Assembly: GCA_030754475.1 (NCBI GenBank)
Contig: JASMAE010000309.1
Span: 1 to 20,816 of the forward strand
DNA length: 20,816 nucleotides
Source of the DNA: Rhodospirillales bacterium
GTDB taxonomy: Bacteria > Pseudomonadota > Alphaproteobacteria > Rhodospirillales > JASLLV01
Reading direction: 5' to 3'
Numbering within the stretch: the first letter of the stretch is position 1; each line of letters opens with the position of its first letter. The position numbers and the translations under genes were made by a program. This document shows positions 6,613 to 14,542 of the stretch, in pieces. The notes under the pieces are model-generated. The model saw nothing but the letters and a program-made list of their open reading frames with translations, had not been told where the DNA came from and made no database searches.

Positions 6613-9522
6613 CTACTCGGCCGCTTCGCGATAGGCGTCGATAGGGGGGCACGTACAGACCAGGTTCCGGTCCCCGTATACGTTGTCGATGCGACCCACG
6701 GGCGGCCAGTATTTCTCGTCCCGTAACCGCTCGACCGGAAAAGCGGCCCGTTCACGGGAATAGGCACGGGTCCAGTCGGCCGCAGCCACGACGTCGAACG
6801 TGTGCGGGGCGTAGCGAAGCGGATTGTCCTCGGGGCTCCACTCGCCGGACTCGATGCGTCCGATCTCGTCGGCGATGGCGATCATCGCGTCGCAGAACCG
6901 GTCCAGCTCGTCTTTCGATTCCGATTCGGTCGGCTCCACCATCAAGGTGCCCGCAACCGGCCACGACATCGTGGGCGCATGGAAGCCGTAGTCCATGAGC
7001 CGCTTGGCGATGTCCTCGACGGTGACGCCGGTCGCCTCCTTCGCACCGCGCACGTCGATGATGCATTCGTGCGCGACCAGCCCGTCGCGCCCGGTAAACA
7101 ACACCGGGAACCGAGGCGCGAGGCGTTTGGCCACGTAATTGGCGTTGAGGATGGCCACCTGGGTCGCCTTGGTGAGCCCGTCGGTGCCCATCAGAGCGAT
7201 GTAGGCCCACGAGATCGGGAGGACCCCCGCCGAGCCCCAGGGCGCGGCCGTCACCGGGCCGATTCCGGTTGCCGGACCCGCTTCGGCGACCAGCGGGTGG
7301 TTCGGAAGAAAAGGAGCGAGGTGGGAGGCGACGCCGATCGGGCCGACTCCGGGCCCGCCCCCGCCGTGAGGGATGCAGAAGGTCTTGTGCAGGTTCATGT
7401 GGGCCACGTCGGGGCCGAACGCGCCGGGCTTCGAGACGCCGAGCAGCGCGTTGAGGTTGGCGCCGTCGAGATACACCTGAGCGCCGTTCTCGTGGACCAC
7501 GCGGCAGACCTCGACGATGCCTTCCTCGAAGACCCCGTGGGTCGAGGGGTAGGTCACCATCAGGACCGCGAGTCGATCAGTGTTCTCCCTGGCCTTCGCT
7601 CTGAGGTCGTCCAGGTCGATGTTGCCGTCGCCGTCGCACGCGACCACGACGACGCGAAAATGGGCCATCATGGCGCTGGCTGGATTCGTTCCGTGCGCGG
7701 ACGCCGGGATCAGGCAGATGTCGCGGTGGCCCTGGCCGCGGCTCTCGTGGAACTTGCGGATCACGAGCAGGCCCGCGTACTCGCCCTGCGAGCCCGCGTT
7801 CGGCTGCACGGAGACGGCGGCGAATCCGGTCAGTTCCGTCAGCATGCCCTCGAGTTCCGCGATCATTGCGAGATATCCCTCGGCCTGATCCAGCGGCACG
7901 AATGGATGGATGCGCGCGAACCCCGGCCACGTGATCGGGGTCATCTCGGCGGCGGCATTCAATTTCATGGTGCACGAGCCCAGCGGGATCATCGACCGGT
8001 TGAGGGCGATGTCCTTTTCCTCCAGCCGTCTCAAATAGCGCAGCATCCCGGTTTCGGATCGGTAGCGTTCGAAAACCGGGTGGGTGAGGAAGGCGCTGGT
8101 GCGGCGAAGCGGCTCGGGGATGACCTCCGAGGCGCCGGCGACGATCTCGGCGTCGATCGCGTCGACCGACGCCGCGGCCGCATCCTCGCCTGCGAAGGTG
8201 CGCCACAGCGCTTCCACGTCGCCCGAGGTCGTCGTTTCGTCGAGTGCGATCCCAAGCCGGCCGTGCGCCACCGCCCTTAGGTTGAAGCCGGCGGCCCGCG
8301 CGCGGGCGACGATCGCGCTTGCGTCTTCCCCGGCGGCGGCGGTGATGGTGTCGAAGAAGGCGCCAGTTTCGACCTCGACCCCGCCTCGCTTGAGGCCCTC
8401 GGCCAGGATGCGTGTCAATCGGTGGACGCGCTCGGCGATGGTGCGGATGCCGTCCGGCCCGTGATAGATGGCGTAAAATGCCGCGACCACTGCAAGCAGC
8501 ACCTGGGCCGTGCAGATGTTGCTGGTCGCCTTTTCGCGCCGGATGTGCTGTTCGCGGGTTTGCAGCGCCAGCCGATAGGCCGTCCGCCCGCGGTCATCGA
8601 CCGAGACGCCGACGATGCGCCCCGGAACCGAGCGCGTGAACGCGTCGCGCGTCGCCATGAACGCCGCGTGTGGTCCTCCGAAACCGAGCGGCACGCCGAA
8701 GCGCTGGGCACTGCCGACAACGACGTCGGCCCCCCATTCGCCGGGCGGCGCGAGAATCGCCAGGCTCAGCAGATCGGCGGCGACCGTGACCAGTGCGCCT
8801 CCCTCGTGCGCGCGTTCCACCACTTCGCGGTTGTCGCGAACCTCGCCGTTCGTCGCCGGATACTGCATCAGAACGCCGAAGACGCGCCCGGGATCGAGAT
8901 CGCGTTCCACCTCGCCCACGGTGACCTCGATGCCCATGGGCCGGGCCCGGGTTTCGAGCACAGCGATCGTCTGCGGATGGCAATCGGCCGAAACAAACAC
9001 CGAGTTCCGCCCGTTCGTTGAGACCCGTTTCATCAGGGTCATGGCTTCGGCCGCGGCCGTCGCTTCGTCGAGCAGGGAGGCGTTCGCGAGCTCCATGCCC
9101 GTCAAATCGATCACCATCTGCTGGAAGTTGAGAAGGGCCTCGAGGCGTCCTTGCGAAATCTCGGGCTGATACGGCGTGTAAGCGGTGTACCAGCTCGGGT
9201 TTTCGATCACGTTGCGCAGGATGACCGCGGGCGTATGGCAATCGTGATAGCCCATGCCGATGACCGATTTTAGGATCCGGTTGCGCGATGCGAAGTCCTC
9301 GAGGCGCGCCAGCGCCTCGGGTTCGCTTACGCCAACCGGCAATTGCGGCTGCGGCGAGCGGATGGCGGCGGGAACGGTGCGTTCGATCAGGGTTGCGAGC
9401 GAGTCGATTCCCAGCACATCCAACATGGCGGCGATATCCGCGTCGCCCGGGCCGATGTGGCGCCGGACGAAGTCGGAGGCGTTCTCAAGCTCGGCGAGCG
9501 AGCGCCGTCGTGCAGCGGTCAT
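6613..9522 (-). CDS. gcvP: Glycine dehydrogenase (decarboxylating), glycine cleavage P protein
   Basis: A 969-residue single-chain P protein. It decarboxylates glycine with PLP and passes the aminomethyl group to the lipoyl arm of GcvH. The N-terminal half (from FVRRHIGPGDADIAAML, about residue 20) corresponds to GcvPA and the C-terminal half to GcvPB. The PLP lysine is Lys713 in the motif MNLHKTFCIPHGGGGPG, and the length is normal for the fused form. ATG 9522 is chosen over GTG 9528 because GGGAGG sits 5 bases before the ATG, and the GTG lies in that spacer. It is the last gene of gcvT-gcvH-gcvP, 27 bases after gcvH, and so should be under the glycine riboswitch upstream of gcvT. Confidence 0.97.
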   Translation of the reverse strand: MTAARRRSLAELENASDFVRRHIGPGDADIAAMLDVLGIDSLATLIERTVPAAIRSPQPQLPVGVSEPEALARLEDFASRNRILKSVIGMGYHDCHTPAVILRNVIENPSWYTAYTPYQPEISQGRLEALLNFQQMVIDLTGMELANASLLDEATAAAEAMTLMKRVSTNGRNSVFVSADCHPQTIAVLETRARPMGIEVTVGEVERDLDPGRVFGVLMQYPATNGEVRDNREVVERAHEGGALVTVAADLLSLAILAPPGEWGADVVVGSAQRFGVPLGFGGPHAAFMATRDAFTRSVPGRIVGVSVDDRGRTAYRLALQTREQHIRREKATSNICTAQVLLAVVAAFYAIYHGPDGIRTIAERVHRLTRILAEGLKRGGVEVETGAFFDTITAAAGEDASAIVARARAAGFNLRAVAHGRLGIALDETTTSGDVEALWRTFAGEDAAAASVDAIDAEIVAGASEVIPEPLRRTSAFLTHPVFERYRSETGMLRYLRRLEEKDIALNRSMIPLGSCTMKLNAAAEMTPITWPGFARIHPFVPLDQAEGYLAMIAELEGMLTELTGFAAVSVQPNAGSQGEYAGLLVIRKFHESRGQGHRDICLIPASAHGTNPASAMMAHFRVVVVACDGDGNIDLDDLRAKARENTDRLAVLMVTYPSTHGVFEEGIVEVCRVVHENGAQVYLDGANLNALLGVSKPGAFGPDVAHMNLHKTFCIPHGGGGPGVGPIGVASHLAPFLPNHPLVAEAGPATGIGPVTAAPWGSAGVLPISWAYIALMGTDGLTKATQVAILNANYVAKRLAPRFPVLFTGRDGLVAHECIIDVRGAKEATGVTVEDIAKRLMDYGFHAPTMSWPVAGTLMVEPTESESKDELDRFCDAMIAIADEIGRIESGEWSPEDNPLRYAPHTFDVVAAADWTRAYSRERAAFPVERLRDEKYWPPVGRIDNVYGDRNLVCTCPPIDAYREAAE

Positions 9523-9549
9523 TCGCACCTCCCGTGCGGCACACCAGAT

Positions 9550-9927
9550 TCAGCGCAGGCTTTCCACGTAATCGGCATAGGCCGCCTCGTCCATCAGGGA
9601 CTCGCACTGCGTGGTATCGGCGGTGCGGATCTTGAAGAACCATCCGCCGCCCATGGCGTCGGCGTTGACCTTCGCCGGATCGTCTGCGAGCGCGGTGTTG
9701 GTCTCCAGGACCTCGCCGCTGATCGGCGCGTAAATCTCGCTCGCGGCCTTCACCGATTCGACGACCGCGGCTTCCGCGCCCTTTTCCAGGTTCGCGCCGA
9801 CGCCGGGCAGCTCCACGTAGACGATGTCGCCCAACTGCTCTTGCGCGTACTCGGTGATTCCGACGACGACGACGTCGTTTTCTATGCGGACCCACTCGTG
9901 ATCCTTGGTGAACCTGAGATTGGAAAT
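9550..9927 (-). CDS. gcvH: Glycine cleavage H protein, apparent ATT start
   Basis: A 125-residue lipoyl carrier that shuttles the aminomethyl group between the P, T and L proteins. The lipoyl lysine is Lys60 in VESVKAASEIY. Counting from the codon ATT at 9927-9925 gives the standard N-terminus (M)SNLRFTKDHEWVRIEND and the usual family length. ATT is preceded by AGGAGA with a 6-base spacer. No ATG, GTG or TTG exists in frame between the gcvT stop (TAA, 9942-9940, same frame) and this point. The first TTG in frame is at 9834 and would remove 31 conserved residues including DHEW. So either ATT is the start, as in infC, or a base of an original ATG has changed by mutation or sequencing error. The gene lies between gcvT and gcvP. 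Confidence 0.9.
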   Translation of the reverse strand: MSNLRFTKDHEWVRIENDVVVVGITEYAQEQLGDIVYVELPGVGANLEKGAEAAVVESVKAASEIYAPISGEVLETNTALADDPAKVNADAMGGGWFFKIRTADTTQCESLMDEAAYADYVESLR

Positions 9928-9933
9928 GGGATA

Positions 9934-9939
9934 TCTCCT
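9934..9939 (-). promoter_or_regulatory. Ribosome-binding site that fixes the gcvH ATT start
   Basis: On the minus strand the gcvT stop TAA is followed directly by AGGAGA, then TATCCC, then ATT. The 6-base spacing is close to ideal and points to the ATT at 9927 as the initiation codon. Confidence 0.7.
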
Positions 9940-11058
9940 TTAGCGCTGTGTTTTGAAGTAACGCAGTTCGACGAACGGCAGCTTGGCCACCGTCGCCGGC
10001 ACCGTCTTGCCCCGCGCCTCGACCATGACCGGGGTTCCGGGCGCGGCATGCGTGCTCGCCACGTAGCCCATGGCGACGGGCGCGCCCACCGAGGGGCCGA
10101 AGCCGCCGCTGGTGACTTCGCCGATCGCCTCGCCGTTCGAATCCATGATGCGCGCGTGCGCGCGCACCGGCGCCCTTCCGTCGGGGCGAAGGCCCACGCG
10201 TTTTCTGGCGACGCCGTCGGCGATCTGGCCGAGGATAACGTCGGCGCCCGGAAAGCCCCCTTCGGCGCGTCGCCGGCGACCGATGATCCAGCCCAAGCCA
10301 GCCTCGAGCGGTGTCGTCGTCTCATCGATGTCGGCCCCGTAAAGGCAAAGGCCGGCCTCGAGGCGGAGCGTGTCGCGCGCGCCCAGCCCGGCGGGGCGGA
10401 CCTCGGGCTCGTCCAGGAGCGATTCGGCCAGGGTAACGGCCTCGTCCGCAGGCGCGGAGATCTCGAACCCGTCCTCGCCGGTGTATCCCGAGCGGGTGAC
10501 GAAGCAAGCGACGCCGGCGAGGCTTTGCGACTCGCCGGACATGAAGGGCATATTCCGGCACGCTGGTGCGAAGCGGGCGAGAACGTCGGCCGCGCGTGGC
10601 CCTTGCAGGGCGAGCAGCGCGCGGTCGTCCATGACCTCGAGGGCGCACCGCGCCTTCGTCTTCTCTTCGATGTGCGCGAAGTCCCGCTCCTTGCACGCGG
10701 CGTTGACCACCAGGAACAAATGGTCGGCTGCGGCCGTGACCATGAGATCGTCGAGAATTCCGCCGTCGGCGTTGGTCAGGACCGTGTAGCGCATGCGCCC
10801 CGCGGCCAAGCCCGAGATGTCGCCGGGAACCAGGGTTTCCAGCATTTCCGCCGCGCCCGCGGGGCGAAGACGGGCCTGACCCATGTGCGAGACGTCGAAC
10901 AGCCCGGCGGCGGTGCGGGTATGGTGGTGTTCGGCGATGATGCCCTCGAACTGGAGCGGCATTGCGTAGCCCGCGAAGAGAACCATCTTGGCGCCCAGAT
11001 CGCGGTGCAGCGCATCGAGCGGCGTTCGCAGTAGCTCCTGGGCGGGGTGTCGGATCAC
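9940..11058 (-). CDS. gcvT: Aminomethyltransferase, glycine cleavage T protein
   Basis: A 372-residue enzyme that releases ammonia from the aminomethyl-lipoyl arm of GcvH and forms methylene-tetrahydrofolate. Family signatures are LRTPLDALHRDLGAKMV (from residue 9), GLFDVSHMGQ (52-61), NADGGILDDLMV (96-107) with the catalytic aspartate region, and RDTLRLEAGLCLYGAD further on. The open frame reaches ATG 11154, and another ATG lies at 11085, but GTG 11058 is preferred. It has GGAG with a 6-base spacer and gives the usual family length and N-terminus, while the extra upstream residues are arginine-rich and unlike GcvT. It is the first gene of the gcv operon, with the tandem glycine riboswitch ending about 55 bases upstream. 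Confidence 0.94.
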   Translation of the reverse strand: MIRHPAQELLRTPLDALHRDLGAKMVLFAGYAMPLQFEGIIAEHHHTRTAAGLFDVSHMGQARLRPAGAAEMLETLVPGDISGLAAGRMRYTVLTNADGGILDDLMVTAAADHLFLVVNAACKERDFAHIEEKTKARCALEVMDDRALLALQGPRAADVLARFAPACRNMPFMSGESQSLAGVACFVTRSGYTGEDGFEISAPADEAVTLAESLLDEPEVRPAGLGARDTLRLEAGLCLYGADIDETTTPLEAGLGWIIGRRRRAEGGFPGADVILGQIADGVARKRVGLRPDGRAPVRAHARIMDSNGEAIGEVTSGGFGPSVGAPVAMGYVASTHAAPGTPVMVEARGKTVPATVAKLPFVELRYFKTQR

Positions 11059-11113
11059 ACGGTTCTCCAACAGTACGCGTGGCATGCGGCGGAAGCGCGA
11101 TCTCCGCCGGATG

Positions 11114-11330
11114 CCCCCTCTGTCTCGGAACCTGAAAGATTCCCCGGCCGCCAAGCCGAACGGCGATTACGGTCCGGGTTTCACCTTCGGTGAGGCGCGT
11201 CGTCTTTCGGTTGCGCCTTCTTTCCAGAGTCTCATCGCCCTGCGGTCCGTTTGCCTGAGAGTTTCCGGGGCGGTTGCTCCTTCGGCGCCGGCCGCACATC
11301 AAGCCACGGGCCGGTCTCTTCCGCAGGGGT
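11114..11330 (-). promoter_or_regulatory. Tandem glycine riboswitch upstream of gcvT
   Basis: Read on the minus strand, two aptamers follow each other with a short linker (11230-11237). Aptamer 1 (11328-11238) is closed by a perfect 8-base P1 helix, CCCTGCGG with CCGCAGGG. It contains the signature GCCGAAGGAGCAACCGCCCC, then AAACTCTCAGGCAAACGGACC. Aptamer 2 (11229-11118) is closed by CTCTG with CAGAG and contains CTCACCGAAGGTGAAACCC and CTTTCAGGTTCC, ending ACAGAGGGGG. These are the known conserved elements of glycine riboswitches, which sense glycine and normally turn gcv operons on when glycine is high. The lack of an obvious T-run terminator between the RNA and gcvT suggests control of translation initiation at GTG 11058, but this is an inference. 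Confidence 0.95.
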
Positions 11331-11407
11331 CGTCTGAGAAATCCGCAGGCGTCTTCTCCTCGGATCAATTCCTCTCCTCGCCGTTCGAAGCGAACAGCGA
11401 GACGGGC

Positions 11408-11435
11408 AGTTTACCGGCTGACCGGCGAACGTCAA
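11408..11435 (-). promoter_or_regulatory. Candidate sigma-70 promoter of the gcvTHP operon
   Basis: On the minus strand, TTGACG (11435-11430) and TAAACT (11413-11408) are separated by 16 bases. They match consensus at 5 of 6 and 4 of 6 positions. Transcription would start near 11400, giving an untranslated leader of about 340 bases that contains both glycine aptamers. It sits just downstream of the lipoprotein stop at 11480, so the gcv operon has its own promoter. Confidence 0.55.
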
Positions 11436-11479
11436 CAATCTGGGTCACCGGCTGGCTGGTGGTCGCGGCGCCGTTTCCC

Positions 11480-12100
11480 TCAAAGCCCCGCCGCGCGTCG
11501 GCGCCGATTGTATTCGAGCTCTTCCGCGCTCAGGCGAAAGCCGATGACGATCTCGAAATCGGTGACGTTCGCATCCGGCGCCACGGGGATATTGATGGTC
11601 ACCGGCCCGTCCGCGGCCACGACGCGGGTCCGGTTCCCTTCGAAGGGAACGTGCACCGCGAACTCCGCGCGGCCCTCCGGCTTGGGGAGGAATTGCGCCA
11701 CCGCGACGAAGTACACGAAATCCGCCTCGTGGTCGCGATCGGCGGGTCCCCGGCGCGCTTCGATCCACACGCTCAGATCCACGGCCAATTCGGCGCCGCC
11801 GGAATCGCGCGAATCTTCCTCGCAGCGGGTAACGATCACGTCCGCGATCTCGCCCTCGTACAGGACGTCGATGATGTCGCGCCCGGGCCCGGCGCGGAAC
11901 TTCGTAACGATGCTCGCGTCGGGGACCACGCCGATGCGCGGACACGGCGGTGGGGCTTCGTCTTCGAACAAAGAACCGATCGTATCGCACCCGCCCGCGA
12001 CCAGCGCGAGAACGGGTAACGAGAGCCACGCCCCGAACGGTGCGCGGTGGCGACCGGGGTCGGGGGGGCCCGGCCTACGGGTCTCGCCGCCGAGGGTCAT
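11480..12100 (-). CDS. Putative lipoprotein, unknown function
   Basis: About 206 residues from ATG 12100. A hydrophobic stretch, WLSLPVLALVAGGC (residues 25-38), ends in a lipobox-like cysteine at position 38, so export and lipid anchoring are likely. The mature part begins DTIGSLFEDEAPPPCPRIGVV and is mostly beta-rich (VTINIPVAPDANVTDFEIVIGF), ending AEELEYNRRRRAAGL. I recognise no named domain; the pattern resembles conserved lipoproteins of Rhodospirillales. An alternative start is GTG 12118, which overlaps the CDGSH stop as GTGA and would add 6 residues. Neither start has a clear ribosome-binding site, so coupled translation from the CDGSH gene is plausible. Confidence 0.75.
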   Translation of the reverse strand: MTLGGETRRPGPPDPGRHRAPFGAWLSLPVLALVAGGCDTIGSLFEDEAPPPCPRIGVVPDASIVTKFRAGPGRDIIDVLYEGEIADVIVTRCEEDSRDSGGAELAVDLSVWIEARRGPADRDHEADFVYFVAVAQFLPKPEGRAEFAVHVPFEGNRTRVVAADGPVTINIPVAPDANVTDFEIVIGFRLSAEELEYNRRRRAAGL

Positions 12101-12114
12101 TGCGCACCGGTTCG

Positions 12115-12354
12115 TCACAACGTCGAATGGGTCCCGTCGCAAAAGGGCTCTCCGGCCGTATTCTTGCACCCGCAGAGATAGACGGTCTCGGATTTTTCCG
12201 CGGTGAAGACCACCGGCATGAAGCGCGTCGGCTTGTGCGCGCCATCGCAAAAGGGTTGCGTGGCGCTGCGTCCGCAGCAGCACCAAGCGTAACGATCGCC
12301 GGCGGTCACGTCGACGGCATAGGGCTTCTTCTGCGCGACCGTGGGTTTGTCCAT
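12115..12354 (-). CDS. CDGSH iron-sulfur domain protein with two CDGSH motifs
   Basis: A 79-residue protein with two tandem 2Fe-2S motifs of the CDGSH (mitoNEET-like) type. The ligands are C25, C27, C36 and H40 (PFCDGAH), then C61, C63, C72 and H76 (PFCDGTH). This 3-Cys/1-His arrangement repeated in under 80 residues is the usual small bacterial double-CDGSH form. Such proteins are thought to act in electron or Fe-S cluster transfer, but the partner is unknown here. ATG 12354 has GAGAGG with a 6-base spacer. The stop overlaps a possible GTG start of the lipoprotein gene downstream. Confidence 0.93.
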   Translation of the reverse strand: MDKPTVAQKKPYAVDVTAGDRYAWCCCGRSATQPFCDGAHKPTRFMPVVFTAEKSETVYLCGCKNTAGEPFCDGTHSTL

Positions 12355-12416
12355 GGGGTACCTCTCGGGATGTTGATGCCATTCGACCGCGAAACCCTGC
12401 CAAGGCGGCGCTGCGA

Positions 12417-12445
12417 ACTTTAGGGAAGGCCGGAAAATCTCACAA
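12417..12445 (-). promoter_or_regulatory. Candidate promoter for the CDGSH-lipoprotein pair
   Basis: On the minus strand, TTGTGA (12445-12440) and TAAAGT (12422-12417) are separated by 17 bases. The site lies in the 114-base gap between the peptidoglycan-binding gene and the CDGSH gene and would start RNA near 12410, about 55 bases before the CDGSH ATG. Both hexamers match consensus at 4 of 6 positions. Confidence 0.4.
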
Positions 12446-12468
12446 GCAGGGCGTCGCAGGATTCCCGA

Positions 12469-14325
12469 TCAGCGGTTCGGGCTCGCGCCCTCGAGCGGAG
12501 CGCCCGGCAAACCGGAGCGGTCCAAGCCGTTCGCCTGGTCGATCTCGATGAGCGCGGCCGCAAGCCGGCTAAGCGCGCGGGCGTGGGCCCACGGATTGTG
12601 AACGCTCTCCGCCACGGAAAGGGCGTTGCGAAATGCGGCCCGGGCGGCTTTTTCGTCGCCGGCCGCGAGGTTGTTCGAGGCGATGTCGCCGTACATCCAG
12701 ACCCGGCTCAAGGGGCTTTTGATCTGGTCGGTGGCCGCGCGCGCCAGGGCCTCGGTGCGCGACGCCCCGGCGGTGTCCCCGGCACGCGCCCGTTCGCCGG
12801 CAATCATCCACAGGATGTGGGCGCGAAGCTGGTCATCGGCGATCTTGTCCGTGGCGTTCACGGCTTCGTCGTAGAACGGCAGTTCGCCGGATTTGCCAAG
12901 TTCGGTCAGGGCCAGCGCGATGCGGCTCGCGGCGAACGATCGAGCGTACGGCAATTCGATTTCCGCGCTCAAGATCCGCGCCCGATCGACCGTGGTGCGG
13001 GCCTGCGTGAAGTTTCCGGCCTGGGCCTCGGCGATGGCGATGTTTCCGAAAACGACGGCGCGATAGCGGGCGGTCTCGATGTTTTCGGCCGTCGCGATCG
13101 CAAGCTGCGAGTCGCCGGCATCGGCTTGGGCCGTGGCGGCAGCGATCAGCACCGGGATCCGGTCCTGGGGTTTGTCGACATTCACCATCATCCCGAGCGC
13201 GTCCGCCGGCCGGCCCATTTCCGCGAGCGCCGCCGCCACATGCCGCAAGGCCTTGCCCTGTTCGTGGAGGGCGATGTTCGAAACAGCCGCCTTGCTCGCC
13301 AATCCGATCTGCTCCATCGCCGATTCCGTGTCTCCAATCCGGTTCAGAATCTTGGCGGCGATCGTGCGAAGTGTAATCCGACGGAGCGGGTCTTCCAGCG
13401 TACTCAGCAGTCCGACCAGCTCGGTCACGATACGGCGCGCTTGCTCCGCATTGTCGTGCTCGGCCAGGATCTCGGCGATGGACGCGAGAGCGTCGGTCAT
13501 CTTCAGCGGATCCGGGATGATCTTGCTCGCGGCCAGCGCTTCGTCGATATAGCCCGCCTTGGCCAGCGCTTCGGCGATGTCGCGAAGCGCGACCATGATC
13601 AACCGGGTATCGTTGATGCGCCGCACGGTGGCCATTGCATTCGCAGTCAGTCCGGCCTTGGCCTGCGAAGCGAGAATCTCGCCGAGCGCCCAATCGCGCA
13701 TTTCCTCCTTGGGAATGGCCTTCGCGCTTTCGGACGCCTCCGCCAACAGGCAATGGGGGCTCGGGTCGCGAAAGCACGGCGCCGAATCGCGGGTCGGATC
13801 GGCCTGTTCGTCCAATTTGCCGGCGACCAGATGACGGGTCTCGGGACGACTGAGCAAGGCTTCGCGGGCCGCGTTTTGGCGCTCCTCGCGCACCTCGTCG
13901 AGACGCTTCAACAGGCCGTCGACCTTGGAGGCCGTCTCGAGCTGTATGACCAGTTCCTCGGAGACGACACCGGTCACGTTCATGTTGTTGAGTTTTTCGT
14001 AGCGGCGAACCGCCGCCTTGGTCTCGACGCCCATCAGGCCGTTGATAGGGCCCTTGTACAATCCGATCCGGGCGAGCGCTTCCTGGGAGCGCCGGACCAG
14101 GGGATGGGGCGTATTGCTGCGGATCGAGCTGCTCGTTTCCGGATCGCCGCCGAGAAGCGCAATCCGAATCGGTGCGGCCGCCGCATCGGAAACGGCGGGC
14201 ACGAAGACAGATCCGGCCAAGACCAGAGCAAACAACGCGACGAGAGCACGATACCGGCGCCTGCTGGACGTCAGCGCGTGACGTGGATTGGCTATTGGCA
14301 GTTCCCCCGAGACCCCAATACCCAT
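12469..14325 (-). CDS. Exported peptidoglycan-binding protein with TPR-like helical repeats
   Basis: A 618-residue protein. A signal or anchor segment (ALVALFALVLAGSVFVPAV) lies at about residues 27-45 after a basic n-region. Residues 74-131 (PLVRRSQEALARIGLYKGPI, then GLMGVETKAAVRRYEKL) match the peptidoglycan_binding_1 fold. A short charged, helix-rich stretch at about 132-160 follows. The remaining ~440 residues are many ~30-residue alpha-helical units, such as ALRDIAEALAKAGYIDEALA and AIAEAQAGNFTQARTTVDRA, which are typical of TPR-like solenoids. A role as a periplasmic scaffold at the cell wall is an inference. ATG 14325 has no clear ribosome-binding site. It is divergent from thrB and followed by the CDGSH gene. 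Confidence 0.8.
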   Translation of the reverse strand: MGIGVSGELPIANPRHALTSSRRRYRALVALFALVLAGSVFVPAVSDAAAAPIRIALLGGDPETSSSIRSNTPHPLVRRSQEALARIGLYKGPINGLMGVETKAAVRRYEKLNNMNVTGVVSEELVIQLETASKVDGLLKRLDEVREERQNAAREALLSRPETRHLVAGKLDEQADPTRDSAPCFRDPSPHCLLAEASESAKAIPKEEMRDWALGEILASQAKAGLTANAMATVRRINDTRLIMVALRDIAEALAKAGYIDEALAASKIIPDPLKMTDALASIAEILAEHDNAEQARRIVTELVGLLSTLEDPLRRITLRTIAAKILNRIGDTESAMEQIGLASKAAVSNIALHEQGKALRHVAAALAEMGRPADALGMMVNVDKPQDRIPVLIAAATAQADAGDSQLAIATAENIETARYRAVVFGNIAIAEAQAGNFTQARTTVDRARILSAEIELPYARSFAASRIALALTELGKSGELPFYDEAVNATDKIADDQLRAHILWMIAGERARAGDTAGASRTEALARAATDQIKSPLSRVWMYGDIASNNLAAGDEKAARAAFRNALSVAESVHNPWAHARALSRLAAALIEIDQANGLDRSGLPGAPLEGASPNR

Positions 14326-14418
14326 CTTCGGGTCCGATTCGGCGCAGGACGTGGGTCCAATATCGCCTCCCGCGCGCGTCGTGACAAGATGGTTGTGCGC
14401 GTTTCGGGGTCTGTGCGC

Positions 14419-14447
14419 TTGCCGCGGCGCGCGCCCTCGCTTATGAG
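14419..14447 (+). promoter_or_regulatory. Candidate promoter for thrB-rnhA
   Basis: TTGCCG (14419-14424) and TATGAG (14442-14447) are separated by exactly 17 bases, about 95 bases before the thrB ATG. Each hexamer matches consensus at 4 of 6 positions. It lies in the 217-base region divergent from the peptidoglycan-binding gene; no other structure was seen there. Confidence 0.35.
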
Positions 14448-14542
14448 ACGTGGCGGCAGATCGAGCGGCAGCTTAGGCTAGCGCGTCCACGCGCATTTGT
14501 GGCGGCGGTCACAGCGGTGCGGGGTTTGGTTTCGGGGTCCTG

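Noticed and set aside
6802..8280. 492-codon plus-strand open frame
   Set aside because: It lies antisense within gcvP and has no domain or ribosome-binding support.
9550..9834. Short 94-residue version of gcvH from TTG 9834
   Set aside because: It lacks 31 conserved N-terminal residues that are plainly encoded upstream in the same frame behind a good ribosome-binding site.
9343..11034. 563-codon plus-strand open frame
   Set aside because: It runs antisense through gcvP, gcvH and gcvT, which are certain genes. It is a GC-driven shadow without motifs.
12583..14481. 632-codon plus-strand open frame
   Set aside because: It is antisense to the peptidoglycan-binding gene along its whole length. 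Its protein is Gly/Arg/Asp-rich with no recognisable domain, as expected for a shadow frame in high-GC DNA.
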